Below are positions 53,392-61,847 of a stretch of DNA of 64,000 nt, piece by piece. The position numbers were made by a program, and so were the translations under genes. Each line of letters opens with the position of its first letter. The stretch's first letter is position 1. This DNA comes from Aureispira sp. CCB-E (GTDB taxonomy: Bacteria; Bacteroidota; Bacteroidia; Chitinophagales; Saprospiraceae): NCBI RefSeq assembly GCF_031326345.1, contig NZ_CP133671.1, positions 4,030,001-4,094,000 on the forward strand, in the 5' to 3' direction. The notes beneath the pieces are model-generated. The model made no database searches. It was not told where the DNA came from and saw only the letters and a program-made list of their open reading frames with translations.

Positions 53392-55341
53392 ATGATTCGT
53401 ACAGAAATGATTCCAGAGCCTAGTGGAAAAATAATCACATGGTTTTATGGTGATGGTACAACAGAGGATATTATGTATGTGATTGAACAAGTTGACCAAA
53501 TGGAAATTAGAAAAGGCTTTGAGGAGTTCTCCAAGCAATTTGCTATTTCTTATGAAGGGTTGTATCACTTGTGGGATTTTGTACGCAATAAAATTACTTA
53601 CAGAGCAGATTCTGAAAACCCTTTTTTGGTTCAAGATGTAAAAGACCCTTATTCCCTTTGGGCATTGGGTGTTGGGGATTGTAAATCCAAAACCATTTTT
53701 GTCAATGCCGTTTTGCGTTGTTTGGGAGTACCACACCTTATTCGATACTCTTCTTATGACAATGTAAATTATACTCATGTATATACTGTTGCTTTCCTCA
53801 ATGGGCGAAAAATAATTATAGATTCTGTTTATGATTATTTCGATAAAGAAGAATATTATAAAAAAGTTAAAGATGTTGATAATATGAATGGAACAACGAT
53901 TAGAAGTATTCATGGTATTCATAAGAATAGTACTCCTATAGATGCCTGTAAGCGGTTAGAGGAATTAAGGCAAAGAAAGGAATACGTACCTGAGCAAGCC
54001 CCCATAGCATTTAATAAACTATCAGAGGGAATTGCAGCGTTAAAGATATTAGAACGCCGTTTTGTTATCCTTAACGCTATGAGCGATGAAAAGGGATTAG
54101 TAGAAAAAGGTTTGGGGATGATTCAACAAGCAATTAGCAAAGGAGTTGTGCCAACTGGAACAATAGACAATAGTTTGCAAGGGCTTGCTTTAATGATTAA
54201 TAAGTTCTTAAATCAAGGCAATGTAAAAGCAATTAATGAGGGTGTTAATGTTCAAAAATTTAGAGTGTCTTACCAAAAGGCAATCAATGAATTAAAAAAT
54301 GGTGGTATAGGTTCCTTTCCTGAACAAAAATGTATTTGGGATGATTGGAATTATCAATATGATGCCAATTTACCAAATGATTTTGTGGGTAATAACCTAA
54401 ATACTGCTTTGTCTCCCTTTGTTCCTTCTTCTGGGTCCATTGCAACAATGGATAGTCAAAAATATAGAATGTTTTATTTTTATGGATTAAATTCTATGTT
54501 TCGTGCAAAGTTTAGTCAGGTGGCAAACGATATTGAAAGCCTTCATAGAACTTTGATTAATGACGGCTTAATACAAGAAGCTATCCAACATTTAGGGCAT
54601 TGGGATAATATAAGCTTTCCAAATCAAAGCAGTAAAAACGCTTACTATGATTTTATGAAATTAGAAATGCCTGTTATGTCTAATTATGTAAATTCAATTT
54701 TTAGAGCAGATAAGAAAAGTACTTTGAGTGGAGGAACTGTTTCTTCTGCTGTTTTTTATCCTTTTATAGATGATTTGGTAAGTGTTTCAGGAATGACATT
54801 AAACGACTTACCTGCAACCGTTTTAACTAAAAAAGTTTTTCAGGATCAGTTCTTGGCTTCTTGTAATTTATTTAGCGGTGTTTCTAGTCAAAATATTAGA
54901 ATGTTGGCTGAAAATTGTTGCCTTTTCGACAATGGAGAATTACCCAATGTAACAATTAATAAACTCACCAAAATATACAACCCAAGTATACAAGAACCTA
55001 TAACGGCAACTGTTGCAGCTATCGCTGCCGCAATAGTTGGGATTGTTGCGGCTGTTGGGGCAGCAATGGCTTCTGTCGAAAAAGCAAAAACAGAAAGTTC
55101 AAAAATAGATAGTTTCGCAGCTACTACAGCTAATTTTCAAAGTCCGACTAATTCAGTCATGCCTGACAATTTAGATTGGTTACCTCAAGTAAACCCACCT
55201 AATCAAAATAACAATAACAGCAACAGTAATAACAATAATAACAATAATACTAATGATAAAGGGGGGTTCCCTGTGTTGCCTGTTGCTGTTGCTGCTGGGG
55301 CTGGGCTTTTGTGGGTGAACAGTAAAAAGAAAAAACAATAA
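53392..55341 (+). CDS. Large element protein with transglutaminase-like domain and C-terminal membrane segments
   Basis: A 649-residue protein, the largest of the element. Residues 60-160 form a transglutaminase/cysteine-protease-like core, with Cys in GVGDCKSKTIF, His in NYTHVYTVAF and Asp in IIIDSVYDYF as a plausible catalytic triad. A long helical part follows. Toward the end come a hydrophobic Ala-rich segment (TATVAAIAAAIVGIVAAVGA), an Asn-repeat linker and a second one (PVLPVAVAAGAGLLWVNSK) before a lysine tail. It may be a virion protease, crosslinking enzyme or penetration protein tied to the membrane. Virus-encoded transglutaminase-like proteins are unusual. Confidence 0.7.
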   Translation: MIRTEMIPEPSGKIITWFYGDGTTEDIMYVIEQVDQMEIRKGFEEFSKQFAISYEGLYHLWDFVRNKITYRADSENPFLVQDVKDPYSLWALGVGDCKSKTIFVNAVLRCLGVPHLIRYSSYDNVNYTHVYTVAFLNGRKIIIDSVYDYFDKEEYYKKVKDVDNMNGTTIRSIHGIHKNSTPIDACKRLEELRQRKEYVPEQAPIAFNKLSEGIAALKILERRFVILNAMSDEKGLVEKGLGMIQQAISKGVVPTGTIDNSLQGLALMINKFLNQGNVKAINEGVNVQKFRVSYQKAINELKNGGIGSFPEQKCIWDDWNYQYDANLPNDFVGNNLNTALSPFVPSSGSIATMDSQKYRMFYFYGLNSMFRAKFSQVANDIESLHRTLINDGLIQEAIQHLGHWDNISFPNQSSKNAYYDFMKLEMPVMSNYVNSIFRADKKSTLSGGTVSSAVFYPFIDDLVSVSGMTLNDLPATVLTKKVFQDQFLASCNLFSGVSSQNIRMLAENCCLFDNGELPNVTINKLTKIYNPSIQEPITATVAAIAAAIVGIVAAVGAAMASVEKAKTESSKIDSFAATTANFQSPTNSVMPDNLDWLPQVNPPNQNNNNSNSNNNNNNNTNDKGGFPVLPVAVAAGAGLLWVNSKKKKQ

Positions 55342-55366
55342 TTTTTTAATCAAATATTTTTATCCA

Positions 55367-55561
55367 ATGGCTAAACGCAAAACGGGCGACAAGCCCAAAC
55401 CGCCAAAAGGATGTAAGCTTAATAAGCAACATTCAAGTAAAAAAGCAGCAGAAGCTGAACAAAAAAGATTGCATAATGCAGGGAGAAATTCTCGCATTAT
55501 AACAAGAAAACCAAAAGGAAAAGTAGTCTATTATACAACCGATTGCGGCAAGAAAAAATAA
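55367..55561 (+). CDS. Small very basic element protein
   Basis: A 64-residue protein with about one third Lys/Arg (KRKTGDKPKPPKGCKLNK and GKVVYYTTDCGKKK). It may bind the packaged nucleic acid, as small basic proteins do in many virions; not shown by any motif. ATG at 55367, 25 bp after the large protein. Confidence 0.6.
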   Translation: MAKRKTGDKPKPPKGCKLNKQHSSKKAAEAEQKRLHNAGRNSRIITRKPKGKVVYYTTDCGKKK

Positions 55562-55623
55562 CAAGAACCAATCATTAAAATAGAACTTATTTCTAATTAT
55601 TAAAATCATAAATTCTTATTTAT

Positions 55624-56169
55624 ATGTGTGATTGTGAAACTGAAATTTATGGCATTTATGGGATAGATTCCTATGAAATGGAAGGATTTAAAGCTATAAA
55701 TTTTGAACAAATTTTAGGTGTTACTACTGGTTATGTTGTAACGTCTGCTGTCGATGCAAAAATAAAAGCTTATGCAGCTAACAAAACGGGCTACATGAAG
55801 CATTTGCAAAATACTTATGTTCGTTCAGGGGCGTATGCAGGAGCTGGTTTCCTTGCGAATGCTTTTTTAAAAATGCCTTTTGTAAAAGATATGGGGAAAG
55901 GTGCAATAGTGTATGGAGCCAAAGAAGCAATTGCTAAAATGATGCCTGTGCTAGGGATTGGCAATCCTAATAGTACGGTTACTATTGGAAACCCCAACAC
56001 AACATTAAGAATAGAGCAGCCTGCCAAAACTCCAAGGGATCGCAGCTTACATTTAATGACCAATATGGAAGATCCTAGAATTTCAGATGCTAGACTAACG
56101 GGTGTTGTCTTTAAAAATGAAGCGGCTGCTAAAACTGACAATGAAAGCAAAGTATTAATCAATCACTAA
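55624..56169 (+). CDS. Element protein, 181 residues, Gly/Ala-rich hydrophobic middle
   Basis: The N-terminus is acidic (MCDCETEIYGIYGID). The middle has Gly/Ala-rich moderately hydrophobic stretches (SGAYAGAGFLANAFLKMPF; GAIVYGAKEAIAKMMPVLGI), possibly membrane-inserted or amphipathic. The C-terminus is polar. No family is seen. It lies directly before the capsid-like genes, so a virion role is likely. Confidence 0.62.
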   Translation: MCDCETEIYGIYGIDSYEMEGFKAINFEQILGVTTGYVVTSAVDAKIKAYAANKTGYMKHLQNTYVRSGAYAGAGFLANAFLKMPFVKDMGKGAIVYGAKEAIAKMMPVLGIGNPNSTVTIGNPNTTLRIEQPAKTPRDRSLHLMTNMEDPRISDARLTGVVFKNEAAAKTDNESKVLINH

Positions 56170-56235
56170 GCTTTGACTAAACCCAAAGAATCTAATTTTT
56201 TAATCAAAAACTTATTCACTTTTAATTTATAGTTT

Positions 56236-57003
56236 ATGACTGATATTATTAATGTAAATAGCTTTAATGATCGTGCTGACTTGATGCACAAACGATTGAT
56301 GAATTTTTTGACAAGGTTGCAAAAAGAATACAAAGCTTCAGGGAAAAATGATGTTGATATTTTGTCTTTGCCTGTGGAAATGAAAACTATTAGAAAGTTT
56401 AAAAAGATCACTAGTGGCAACCCTTCTTTGTCTTTTGAATTAGGAAACAGAAACCAACAAAACGGAGAAACATTCTTAGATAATTCTGATGCTTTTATGC
56501 CTTTTGATGTTGCTTTTGGTTTTGTAAAAGCTAAACCTATTGTTCTAGATGGTGCTGCTAGTCCTATTACTAATAATCAAATTCTTACTTATCCCGACAA
56601 GTCTATTTTTATAGATCAAACAGATGCTAATTCTGTAATTGAGTGGCAAGCTCTATTGTCTTACTATTGGGGAACGTGGGAGCTTTCTGTTAACAAAAAG
56701 ACTATTATTAGCGAGCTGCACGGAGAACGTTTGTTAAAAGTGGCACAGATGCAACAACAGGACGATGCAATTACACCATATTATCAAAACGGTAAATATG
56801 CACCTTTGTATAATACTCCTTTGTTAGATGGTAATAAAACCATTACTTGGGATTTTAGACCTGCTGACAATGCCGATACAAATAATGCAGGGGGTGCTGA
56901 TGGTGAAGAAAATTATGGTGTATTTGATACCGTTGGTTTTGTGGTTAAAGATTTGGCTACTGCTTTGAGTGCCTTAAATACGGCTTTTTACTGGGTAAAG
57001 TAG
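56236..57003 (+). CDS. Element structural protein, candidate capsid component
   Basis: A 255-residue protein. After a helical N-terminus (RLMNFLTRLQKEYKA) the rest is beta-rich with aromatic-edged strands (AFMPFDVAFGFVKAKPIVLD; WELSVNKKTIISELHGE; NKTITWDFRPADNA). A single jelly-roll or a penton-type protein is possible. It precedes the double jelly-roll candidate by 59 bp. The name is tentative. Confidence 0.6.
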   Translation: MTDIINVNSFNDRADLMHKRLMNFLTRLQKEYKASGKNDVDILSLPVEMKTIRKFKKITSGNPSLSFELGNRNQQNGETFLDNSDAFMPFDVAFGFVKAKPIVLDGAASPITNNQILTYPDKSIFIDQTDANSVIEWQALLSYYWGTWELSVNKKTIISELHGERLLKVAQMQQQDDAITPYYQNGKYAPLYNTPLLDGNKTITWDFRPADNADTNNAGGADGEENYGVFDTVGFVVKDLATALSALNTAFYWVK

Positions 57004-57062
57004 AAAATCGTTAAACGCTGCCTTTTTATTTTAATGCCTTTTTCTGTTGTAACAAAAATGAT

Positions 57063-57980
57063 ATGAATATTTCTGAAAATGTAAATGTATTTGGTTGGGC
57101 CACTAAGATTATTACTTTAGAAGCAAAGCAAAATAAGGAACTATATAGACTTTCTGACCAACAACGGTTGGGGCTTCCTGATGGTTCTATGGTGTTGGGA
57201 TTTATGATTAGAGCCAACAACGGAGCTACAACAGAAAAATCTATTAACAACCGTCCTTTAGTTGATATAAGCGTTTTAAGAGCTTGTTATTTAAACTTAA
57301 AAGGACGTGGAGACACTACTATTTTAGCAGATGCTAATTTGAATAACTTCTACAGATCAGAGGACAACAATGTCAATTATCAACCTTTCATAGAACCAAT
57401 ATCCGTTGATTTGATCAGTTGGGGGAAAACATACATTCGAGTAGCAGGGGAAACTGCAAGAAGTTTGATAACAGGGAATGAAGATATAGAAATCATTGTT
57501 TTGTATAAAACCGATGCTACGTATAAAATACCACCACCAACTCAAACTTACCTCAATGGATTAAGTGTTTATGCTTACAAACACAATACCATACAAATTG
57601 ACCTAAGCACTAATAAAACTAGATTCCCACTAACCCAAGATGGTAAAAGTGGCATTGATGTTAATAATGTAATTTTTGGCTTTCGTTTTCAAGGATATAA
57701 CTATCAAACTCCTGATAGTAAAACGCAACCTAGTGACGCATTAAAAGGAAGTGCTTTTTTTACACTCCAAATAGGCAGGGAAAATGTTTTAGAGAAATTC
57801 CCCCTTAATCAATTGTACCCTTTTAATTTAATGCAAATGGCATTCTTTCCCATAGAGCCACTTTTAGCAGGGGCTATTGATTGGCAAAGCAGTGAGTTTT
57901 TTATAAGCGATCAAAGCGCACTAAAAGAGGACACAGCAATTTTATTGCAGGTGTTTTATTATGAACCCAAAAAGGATTAA
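57063..57980 (+). CDS. Candidate double jelly-roll major capsid protein
   Basis: A 305-residue protein of two homologous halves. Matching landmarks with almost fixed spacing: N24-K25 and N184-K185; G46-F47 and G206-F207 (VLGFMIR, VIFGFRF); G81-R82 and G238-R239 (LNLKGR, TLQIGR); L93-N94 and L248-N249; I110-E111-P112 with W120, and I264-E265-P266 with W274 (10 residues apart in each). An offset of about 155-160 residues is expected for two jelly-rolls fused in one chain, as in PRD1-PM2-FLiP type capsid proteins, and the length agrees. The neighbours are membrane proteins and a lytic enzyme. Assignment is from internal repeat, length and context; no homologue could be searched. Confidence 0.72.
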   Translation: MNISENVNVFGWATKIITLEAKQNKELYRLSDQQRLGLPDGSMVLGFMIRANNGATTEKSINNRPLVDISVLRACYLNLKGRGDTTILADANLNNFYRSEDNNVNYQPFIEPISVDLISWGKTYIRVAGETARSLITGNEDIEIIVLYKTDATYKIPPPTQTYLNGLSVYAYKHNTIQIDLSTNKTRFPLTQDGKSGIDVNNVIFGFRFQGYNYQTPDSKTQPSDALKGSAFFTLQIGRENVLEKFPLNQLYPFNLMQMAFFPIEPLLAGAIDWQSSEFFISDQSALKEDTAILLQVFYYEPKKD

Positions 57981-57985
57981 TCATT

Positions 57986-58846
57986 ATGGAGGTTGACGCT
58001 ATTTTAAAAGAAAATTTAATTAGTTGGTTGGGAAATAACCAAGGCAAAGACGGGAAAATTTGCGTGTATTGGAAAATGTTTCAAGTGCGCTCTATGAGTT
58101 CGCAGCCTGTGAAGTCAACTCCTTGTATTGGTTATAACTTGAATACAGATTCTTTGGATGATAGTATAGAAATGCTTATTCAAAGTTTAGAGGTACTAAC
58201 GCACGTCCGCTTTGTTTGTGTTCGCTTTATGCGTGAAACGAATGACAACAGTTATTTAACGCACCACATTGTCAATCCTTTTTGGAATAAGGAAATTAGT
58301 TTGAATGCCAATCCTAGTATTAACGGCATAGGAGCAACAACCAATGTTATTGGCATGAATGGGCAATATTTAGAAGCAATCAACACCATACACCAACAAA
58401 AGGAAGAAATCACAGCATCCAAATTTGATGCTAAGTTTGCGGCTTTAGAAACGAATCTAAAGCACCAAAACGAAATCAAGGAATTAAAAGACGAAATTTC
58501 AGGCTTAAAGAGTGCTAAAAGCAATTTTATAGGAGAAGTATTCAACGAACTAAAAGAGCCTATTGCGGGGCTTTTTGCTGCCTTTGCTACTAAAATAGTG
58601 GCATCTGTTAACGAACCATCTATTGAACCACAAAAACAAGAACCACAGCAAGAGGCTAGTTCTAGTAATCGTCAATTTGACCCCATTATCAATAATATTA
58701 AAAATTACCCTCACTATGCAGCCTTACTTGCTGAAATTGCTGTCTTAGCTAAGTTAGACCCTCATGTTTTGCACGAACATAGAAAAGCTATTAATCAAGC
58801 GGCCGCAATGGCACAACAAAATGCACAAGCCAATGGAAATACCTAA
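57986..58846 (+). CDS. Element protein, 286 residues, with coiled coil
   Basis: The N-terminal half is globular (WLGNNQGKDGKICVYWKMFQ). Residues about 125-180 form a coiled coil (KFAALETNLKHQNEIKELKD), followed by a short hydrophobic stretch (IAGLFAAFATKIVASV), a Gln-rich linker and a helical C-terminus. It follows the capsid candidate by 5 bp. It may be a vertex, spike-base or scaffolding protein. Confidence 0.62.
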   Translation: MEVDAILKENLISWLGNNQGKDGKICVYWKMFQVRSMSSQPVKSTPCIGYNLNTDSLDDSIEMLIQSLEVLTHVRFVCVRFMRETNDNSYLTHHIVNPFWNKEISLNANPSINGIGATTNVIGMNGQYLEAINTIHQQKEEITASKFDAKFAALETNLKHQNEIKELKDEISGLKSAKSNFIGEVFNELKEPIAGLFAAFATKIVASVNEPSIEPQKQEPQQEASSSNRQFDPIINNIKNYPHYAALLAEIAVLAKLDPHVLHEHRKAINQAAAMAQQNAQANGNT

Positions 58847-59132
58847 TTCTAGTACACAAGTTATGTCTGATGAATATACGGACAAGGATAAAAAACAGTA
58901 CACCATAGGTTGTTCTTTATTGATAGAAATTGAAAATAAAGGAACTCAAAATTTACGATATACTTCTTCTAATGGTAGTGGAACAATTGAACCTAATTCC
59001 ATACCACATAAATTTATTGGCCATCCTCTTTGCCCTTTAAAAGGAACTATATTTTTTGATTATAGCCTTTTTAAAGAGGGAGATACCATTTTAATAAAAA
59101 TTAGAAACAGCGTTATAAATTATGGAGAATAA
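58833..59132 (+). CDS. Small element protein, beta-rich
   Basis: About 99 residues from the ATG at 58833 (MEIPNSSTQVMSDEYTD); a start at 58863 is also possible. It overlaps the previous gene by 14 bp and the next by 11 bp, typical of compact phage blocks. Short strands (YTIGCSLLIEIENKG; GTIFFDYSLFKEGDTILIKI) suggest a small beta sandwich. No family recognised. Confidence 0.55.
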   Translation: MEIPNSSTQVMSDEYTDKDKKQYTIGCSLLIEIENKGTQNLRYTSSNGSGTIEPNSIPHKFIGHPLCPLKGTIFFDYSLFKEGDTILIKIRNSVINYGE

Positions 59133-60030
59133 GACAATACTATCACTCGCAGCCGTTACCGCTGTTGGCGTGGCTTTATTAGCTTCAAAAAAAGAAGATA
59201 AGCCTGATTATACGACTATTACAACAGAAGAAACAGAGCCGAACAAGGGAGACTTTACGATGGCAAATGATAACAACAACGGTAATAGTCCAATGTCTAT
59301 TGCCAATGTAAAAGCAGCCTTAGAGCCTAAAGTGTCTAAACGGGAAGATTGGGCAAATAAGTATAGTTTGTATCTGAATCAAAACGGTGGGGATATTAGT
59401 TTAGCAATGGCTTTGATTTGGCAAGATTGGGTAAATAGTCCTTTCTTTGATTTATTTCCTAATATTAAGGCATTGTTCTTTAATCTAGCAACTTATATTC
59501 CTGATAGAACAAAGGGGATTAGTAAAGAAGATAGCATAGGAACGGGAACAAACACTATTAAATGGAACGATGCGCCTATATACGAAGATTTGTATTGTGT
59601 TTGGGATTGTGGTGATTATTGGACTTGTGCAGATTGGAGGGCATGGCATCGAGCTTTAGAACAACATTTTGGAGATACTTATAAAGCTAATGATATTTGG
59701 ATGGCGGCATGGCAAGACCCACAAAACCAATGTGCTATTTTGGCTTCTGTTTGGTGTCCTGACACAGACGGTTGTAGGTATGATTGTGATTTTGTAGAAT
59801 ATTTTTATTCTAAGGGCATTACTATAGGTAATGTATTATCCAATGTTTATTGTGATGTAAGTAGTGTTGTATTGGATATAGTGCAAACTACTTCTAATGT
59901 ATCCAGTGCGGTTTCTAATATTTCAGAAGGTGTTAAAGAAACCTCTACTTTGTTTAAAACAGCTTTGCCTATTTTAGGCGGTATTACTGCTGTTGCTATT
60001 GGTACTAGAATTTGGAATGCACAAAAATAG
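59122..60030 (+). CDS. Element membrane protein with Cys/Trp-rich middle
   Basis: A 302-residue protein with an N-terminal membrane segment (TILSLAAVTAVGVALLAS) and a C-terminal one (LPILGGITAVAIGTRIW). Between them is a Cys- and Trp-rich domain (YCVWDCGDYWTCADWRAWHR; NQCAILASVWCPDTDGCRYD) with about ten Cys, probably disulfide-linked or metal-binding. It likely sits in the virion membrane or the host envelope. Unusual among small phage proteins; no family recognised. Confidence 0.65.
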   Translation: MENKTILSLAAVTAVGVALLASKKEDKPDYTTITTEETEPNKGDFTMANDNNNGNSPMSIANVKAALEPKVSKREDWANKYSLYLNQNGGDISLAMALIWQDWVNSPFFDLFPNIKALFFNLATYIPDRTKGISKEDSIGTGTNTIKWNDAPIYEDLYCVWDCGDYWTCADWRAWHRALEQHFGDTYKANDIWMAAWQDPQNQCAILASVWCPDTDGCRYDCDFVEYFYSKGITIGNVLSNVYCDVSSVVLDIVQTTSNVSSAVSNISEGVKETSTLFKTALPILGGITAVAIGTRIWNAQK

Positions 60031-60177
60031 CATTTTGAATTGCACACGTTTTTTGTTTTTTTTGAAAAACTGAGAACCAAAAACAGCCTTTAAGGCATTT
60101 TAAAGGTGGTTCAAAAATCCAGGAAAACGCCTGCAGAAAAGAGATCTCATTTTTTTTGAAACGTACACTATATTATT

Positions 60178-60690
60178 ATGAAAGATAAAACATTAATAGG
60201 GGGTGTTCTCCTTCTTGCTGTTGGAGCTGCAATGAGTACTGGGGGAAATGCACAAGAAAATTATTTTAAACTACCTAATGGGAATGTAGTTCCTGAATCA
60301 GAATTAAAAGCTTTGGGCTATGTAAATTATTATGGTCGTTGGGTGCTAGAATCAGAATTAATTGCTGCTTTGCAAGCTAATGGGATGACTTCTTTGCCAC
60401 AAGAAAACACACCTAATTATTGGGCTTTAGTTAGCACGATTATACAAAGTGGTTTGGGCTTAACAACTACCATTATTAATAATATCGCACAGCAAAAAAA
60501 ACAGTTGATTGATGATATTATTTTTAAGTATACGGTTGCTATATCTCCAAATTACGATGGTAATTTTCCTTTTTCAAAAACAGATTTAGAAGGAAAAACT
60601 ATCAAGCAATTAAAACAGATTCTCGCAGGAACTTATTCTATTAATGGATTTGGTCAAAACTATTTTATTAAAACTTATCAGTCTAATTAA
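60178..60690 (+). CDS. Element membrane-anchored protein, 170 residues
   Basis: An N-terminal membrane segment (TLIGGVLLLAVGAAMSTGG) is followed by a short domain with LPNGNVVPESELKALGYVNY and a hydrophobic helix (ALVSTIIQSGLGLTTTIINN). It ends 2 bp before the lytic protein gene, so the two are co-translated. Function unknown; a partner in host-wall penetration is possible. Confidence 0.6.
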   Translation: MKDKTLIGGVLLLAVGAAMSTGGNAQENYFKLPNGNVVPESELKALGYVNYYGRWVLESELIAALQANGMTSLPQENTPNYWALVSTIIQSGLGLTTTIINNIAQQKKQLIDDIIFKYTVAISPNYDGNFPFSKTDLEGKTIKQLKQILAGTYSINGFGQNYFIKTYQSN

Positions 60691-60692
60691 TT

Positions 60693-61307
60693 ATGAAAAA
60701 CAATATTGCAGTTTTGGGCGGATTAACGTTAGCCACTTTATTAATAGGGCTTAATTCTGCTAGTGGGCAAAGTACAGGAGCAGGAGGTTCAACACCTCAA
60801 ACAAGCGGCGGCGGTGCTTCTGCATGGCCAGGGTATGGAGTGGCACAAGGTACAAAGGGAAGTATTACGGAATCTTATTTAGGCGTTCCATTGTCTGGGC
60901 AAAGGGGCATATCTAATAACAATCCTTTAAACATTAAAACTTATGCTTGGAAAAGCAATTACAGTTATTGGCAAAAGGAGCTAAAATGGGCAGATAATAC
61001 AGATGGCGTTTTTTGTCAATTTGAATTATTTGCTTATGGTTTAAGAGCTGCACTATATTTGATGAGGAAATACAAAACTGCTCACGGGATAGATACTATT
61101 GATGGCTTGATAGGTCGATGGGATAAACCAACAGCATATCATTATATGGATTATGTTTCTAATGGTTCAGGTTTTGGCAGAACTCAAATTATAGATTTGA
61201 CCGATAAGGAAACACTTAGGAGACTTGTAAAGCCAATGTGTGAGTTAGAATGCTCACAATACCAATTATCTGATGATCAAATAAATTTAGCCTATTCTTT
61301 GTTGTAA
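60693..61307 (+). CDS. P5-like lytic transglycosylase / structural protein of the element
   Basis: A 204-residue protein with an N-terminal membrane segment (NIAVLGGLTLATLLIGLNSA) and a Gly-rich linker. Then comes the domain GQRGISNNNPLNIKTYAWKS, FCQFELFAYGLRAALYLMRK and IDTIDGLIGRWDKP, the pattern of phage 'structural protein P5'-like muramidases. It would cut peptidoglycan when DNA enters or at release. It is the last gene before the terminator and, with the membrane anchor, fits a virion-associated lytic enzyme. Confidence 0.78.
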   Translation: MKNNIAVLGGLTLATLLIGLNSASGQSTGAGGSTPQTSGGGASAWPGYGVAQGTKGSITESYLGVPLSGQRGISNNNPLNIKTYAWKSNYSYWQKELKWADNTDGVFCQFELFAYGLRAALYLMRKYKTAHGIDTIDGLIGRWDKPTAYHYMDYVSNGSGFGRTQIIDLTDKETLRRLVKPMCELECSQYQLSDDQINLAYSLL

Positions 61308-61571
61308 TCAGCTATGTTTGATGTTATACGCAGTCTACCCTTAAAAAATGCCGTAAGCTATCTACTTAAAAACTTGAATCTTTCTGTTTTTTAGATTATA
61401 TTTACAGCACGTGAGGGACTAACGGCATTGTCCCAATACCCCGTAGGCAGCGTTTAACGCTCAAAGTCTTGATTAGTTTAAATGGATTCAACACCAACTA
61501 ATCAAGACTTTTTTTTTGCACTAAATCCCCGTTTTGGTTGTTACTATTCATTAACCAACTTTTATTGAGTT
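61308..61571. other. Structured non-coding region at the end of the structural block
   Basis: AATGCCGTAAG (61347-61357) can pair with CTAACGGCATT (about 61419-61429) with one mismatch, while GGGAC and GTCCC around the latter can form a small alternative hairpin. A strong terminator follows. In ssDNA phages such regions hold the complementary-strand origin and packaging signal; that role here is inference. Confidence 0.5.
61463..61519 (+). terminator. Strong terminator closing the structural block
   Basis: Perfect 16-bp stem AAAGTCTTGATTAGTT / AACTAATCAAGACTTT (61463-61478 with 61496-61511), a 17-nt loop, then an uninterrupted T run. Confidence 0.92.
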
Positions 61572-61847
61572 ATGATCGTAGCAGTTTATTTAATTATTGT
61601 ACTCCTTTCTTTGTTGATTGTAATTATTTTATTCCAAGGTCAAGGACAGAAGGAAAAAGCAACTGTTTTGAATTTTTTGGAGTTCCACTCTTTTATGTTC
61701 GATTTTGAAGAACGATTAATTAAAATAATAGAGGAAAATGATAAAAGTATAAGGCTAAAATTATTGGAATCTGAATTGAGAAATTATGACCGAATCAAAC
61801 GACACTTAAAAGGAAAAACAATTACATCAAATGAATCTGATAAATAG
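61572..61847 (+). CDS. Small single-span membrane protein with charged tail
   Basis: A 91-residue protein. Residues 1-22 form a membrane segment (VAVYLIIVLLSLLIVIILF), and the rest is a charged helical tail (EERLIKIIEENDKSIRLKLL). It lies after the structural-block terminator, so it either belongs to the element's right end or to host DNA next to it. No function known. Confidence 0.58.
   Translation: MIVAVYLIIVLLSLLIVIILFQGQGQKEKATVLNFLEFHSFMFDFEERLIKIIEENDKSIRLKLLESELRNYDRIKRHLKGKTITSNESDK

Larger units (their letters stand above)
49108..61511 (+). mobile_element. Integrated virus-like element (FLiP-like double jelly-roll phage, candidate)
   Basis: About 12.4 kb of co-directional small genes unlike the flanking host genes: an HUH Rep, membrane proteins, a candidate double jelly-roll capsid protein, a transglutaminase-like protein and a P5-like lytic protein. 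The left end is a dif-like site and the last viral gene is closed by a strong terminator at 61463-61511. No integrase, transposase or Walker-A ATPase is visible. The right attachment site was not found, so the true right end is uncertain and could lie between 61.5 kb and beyond 64 kb. The gene set fits a membrane-containing ssDNA phage related to FLiP; this classification is inference. Confidence 0.72.
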
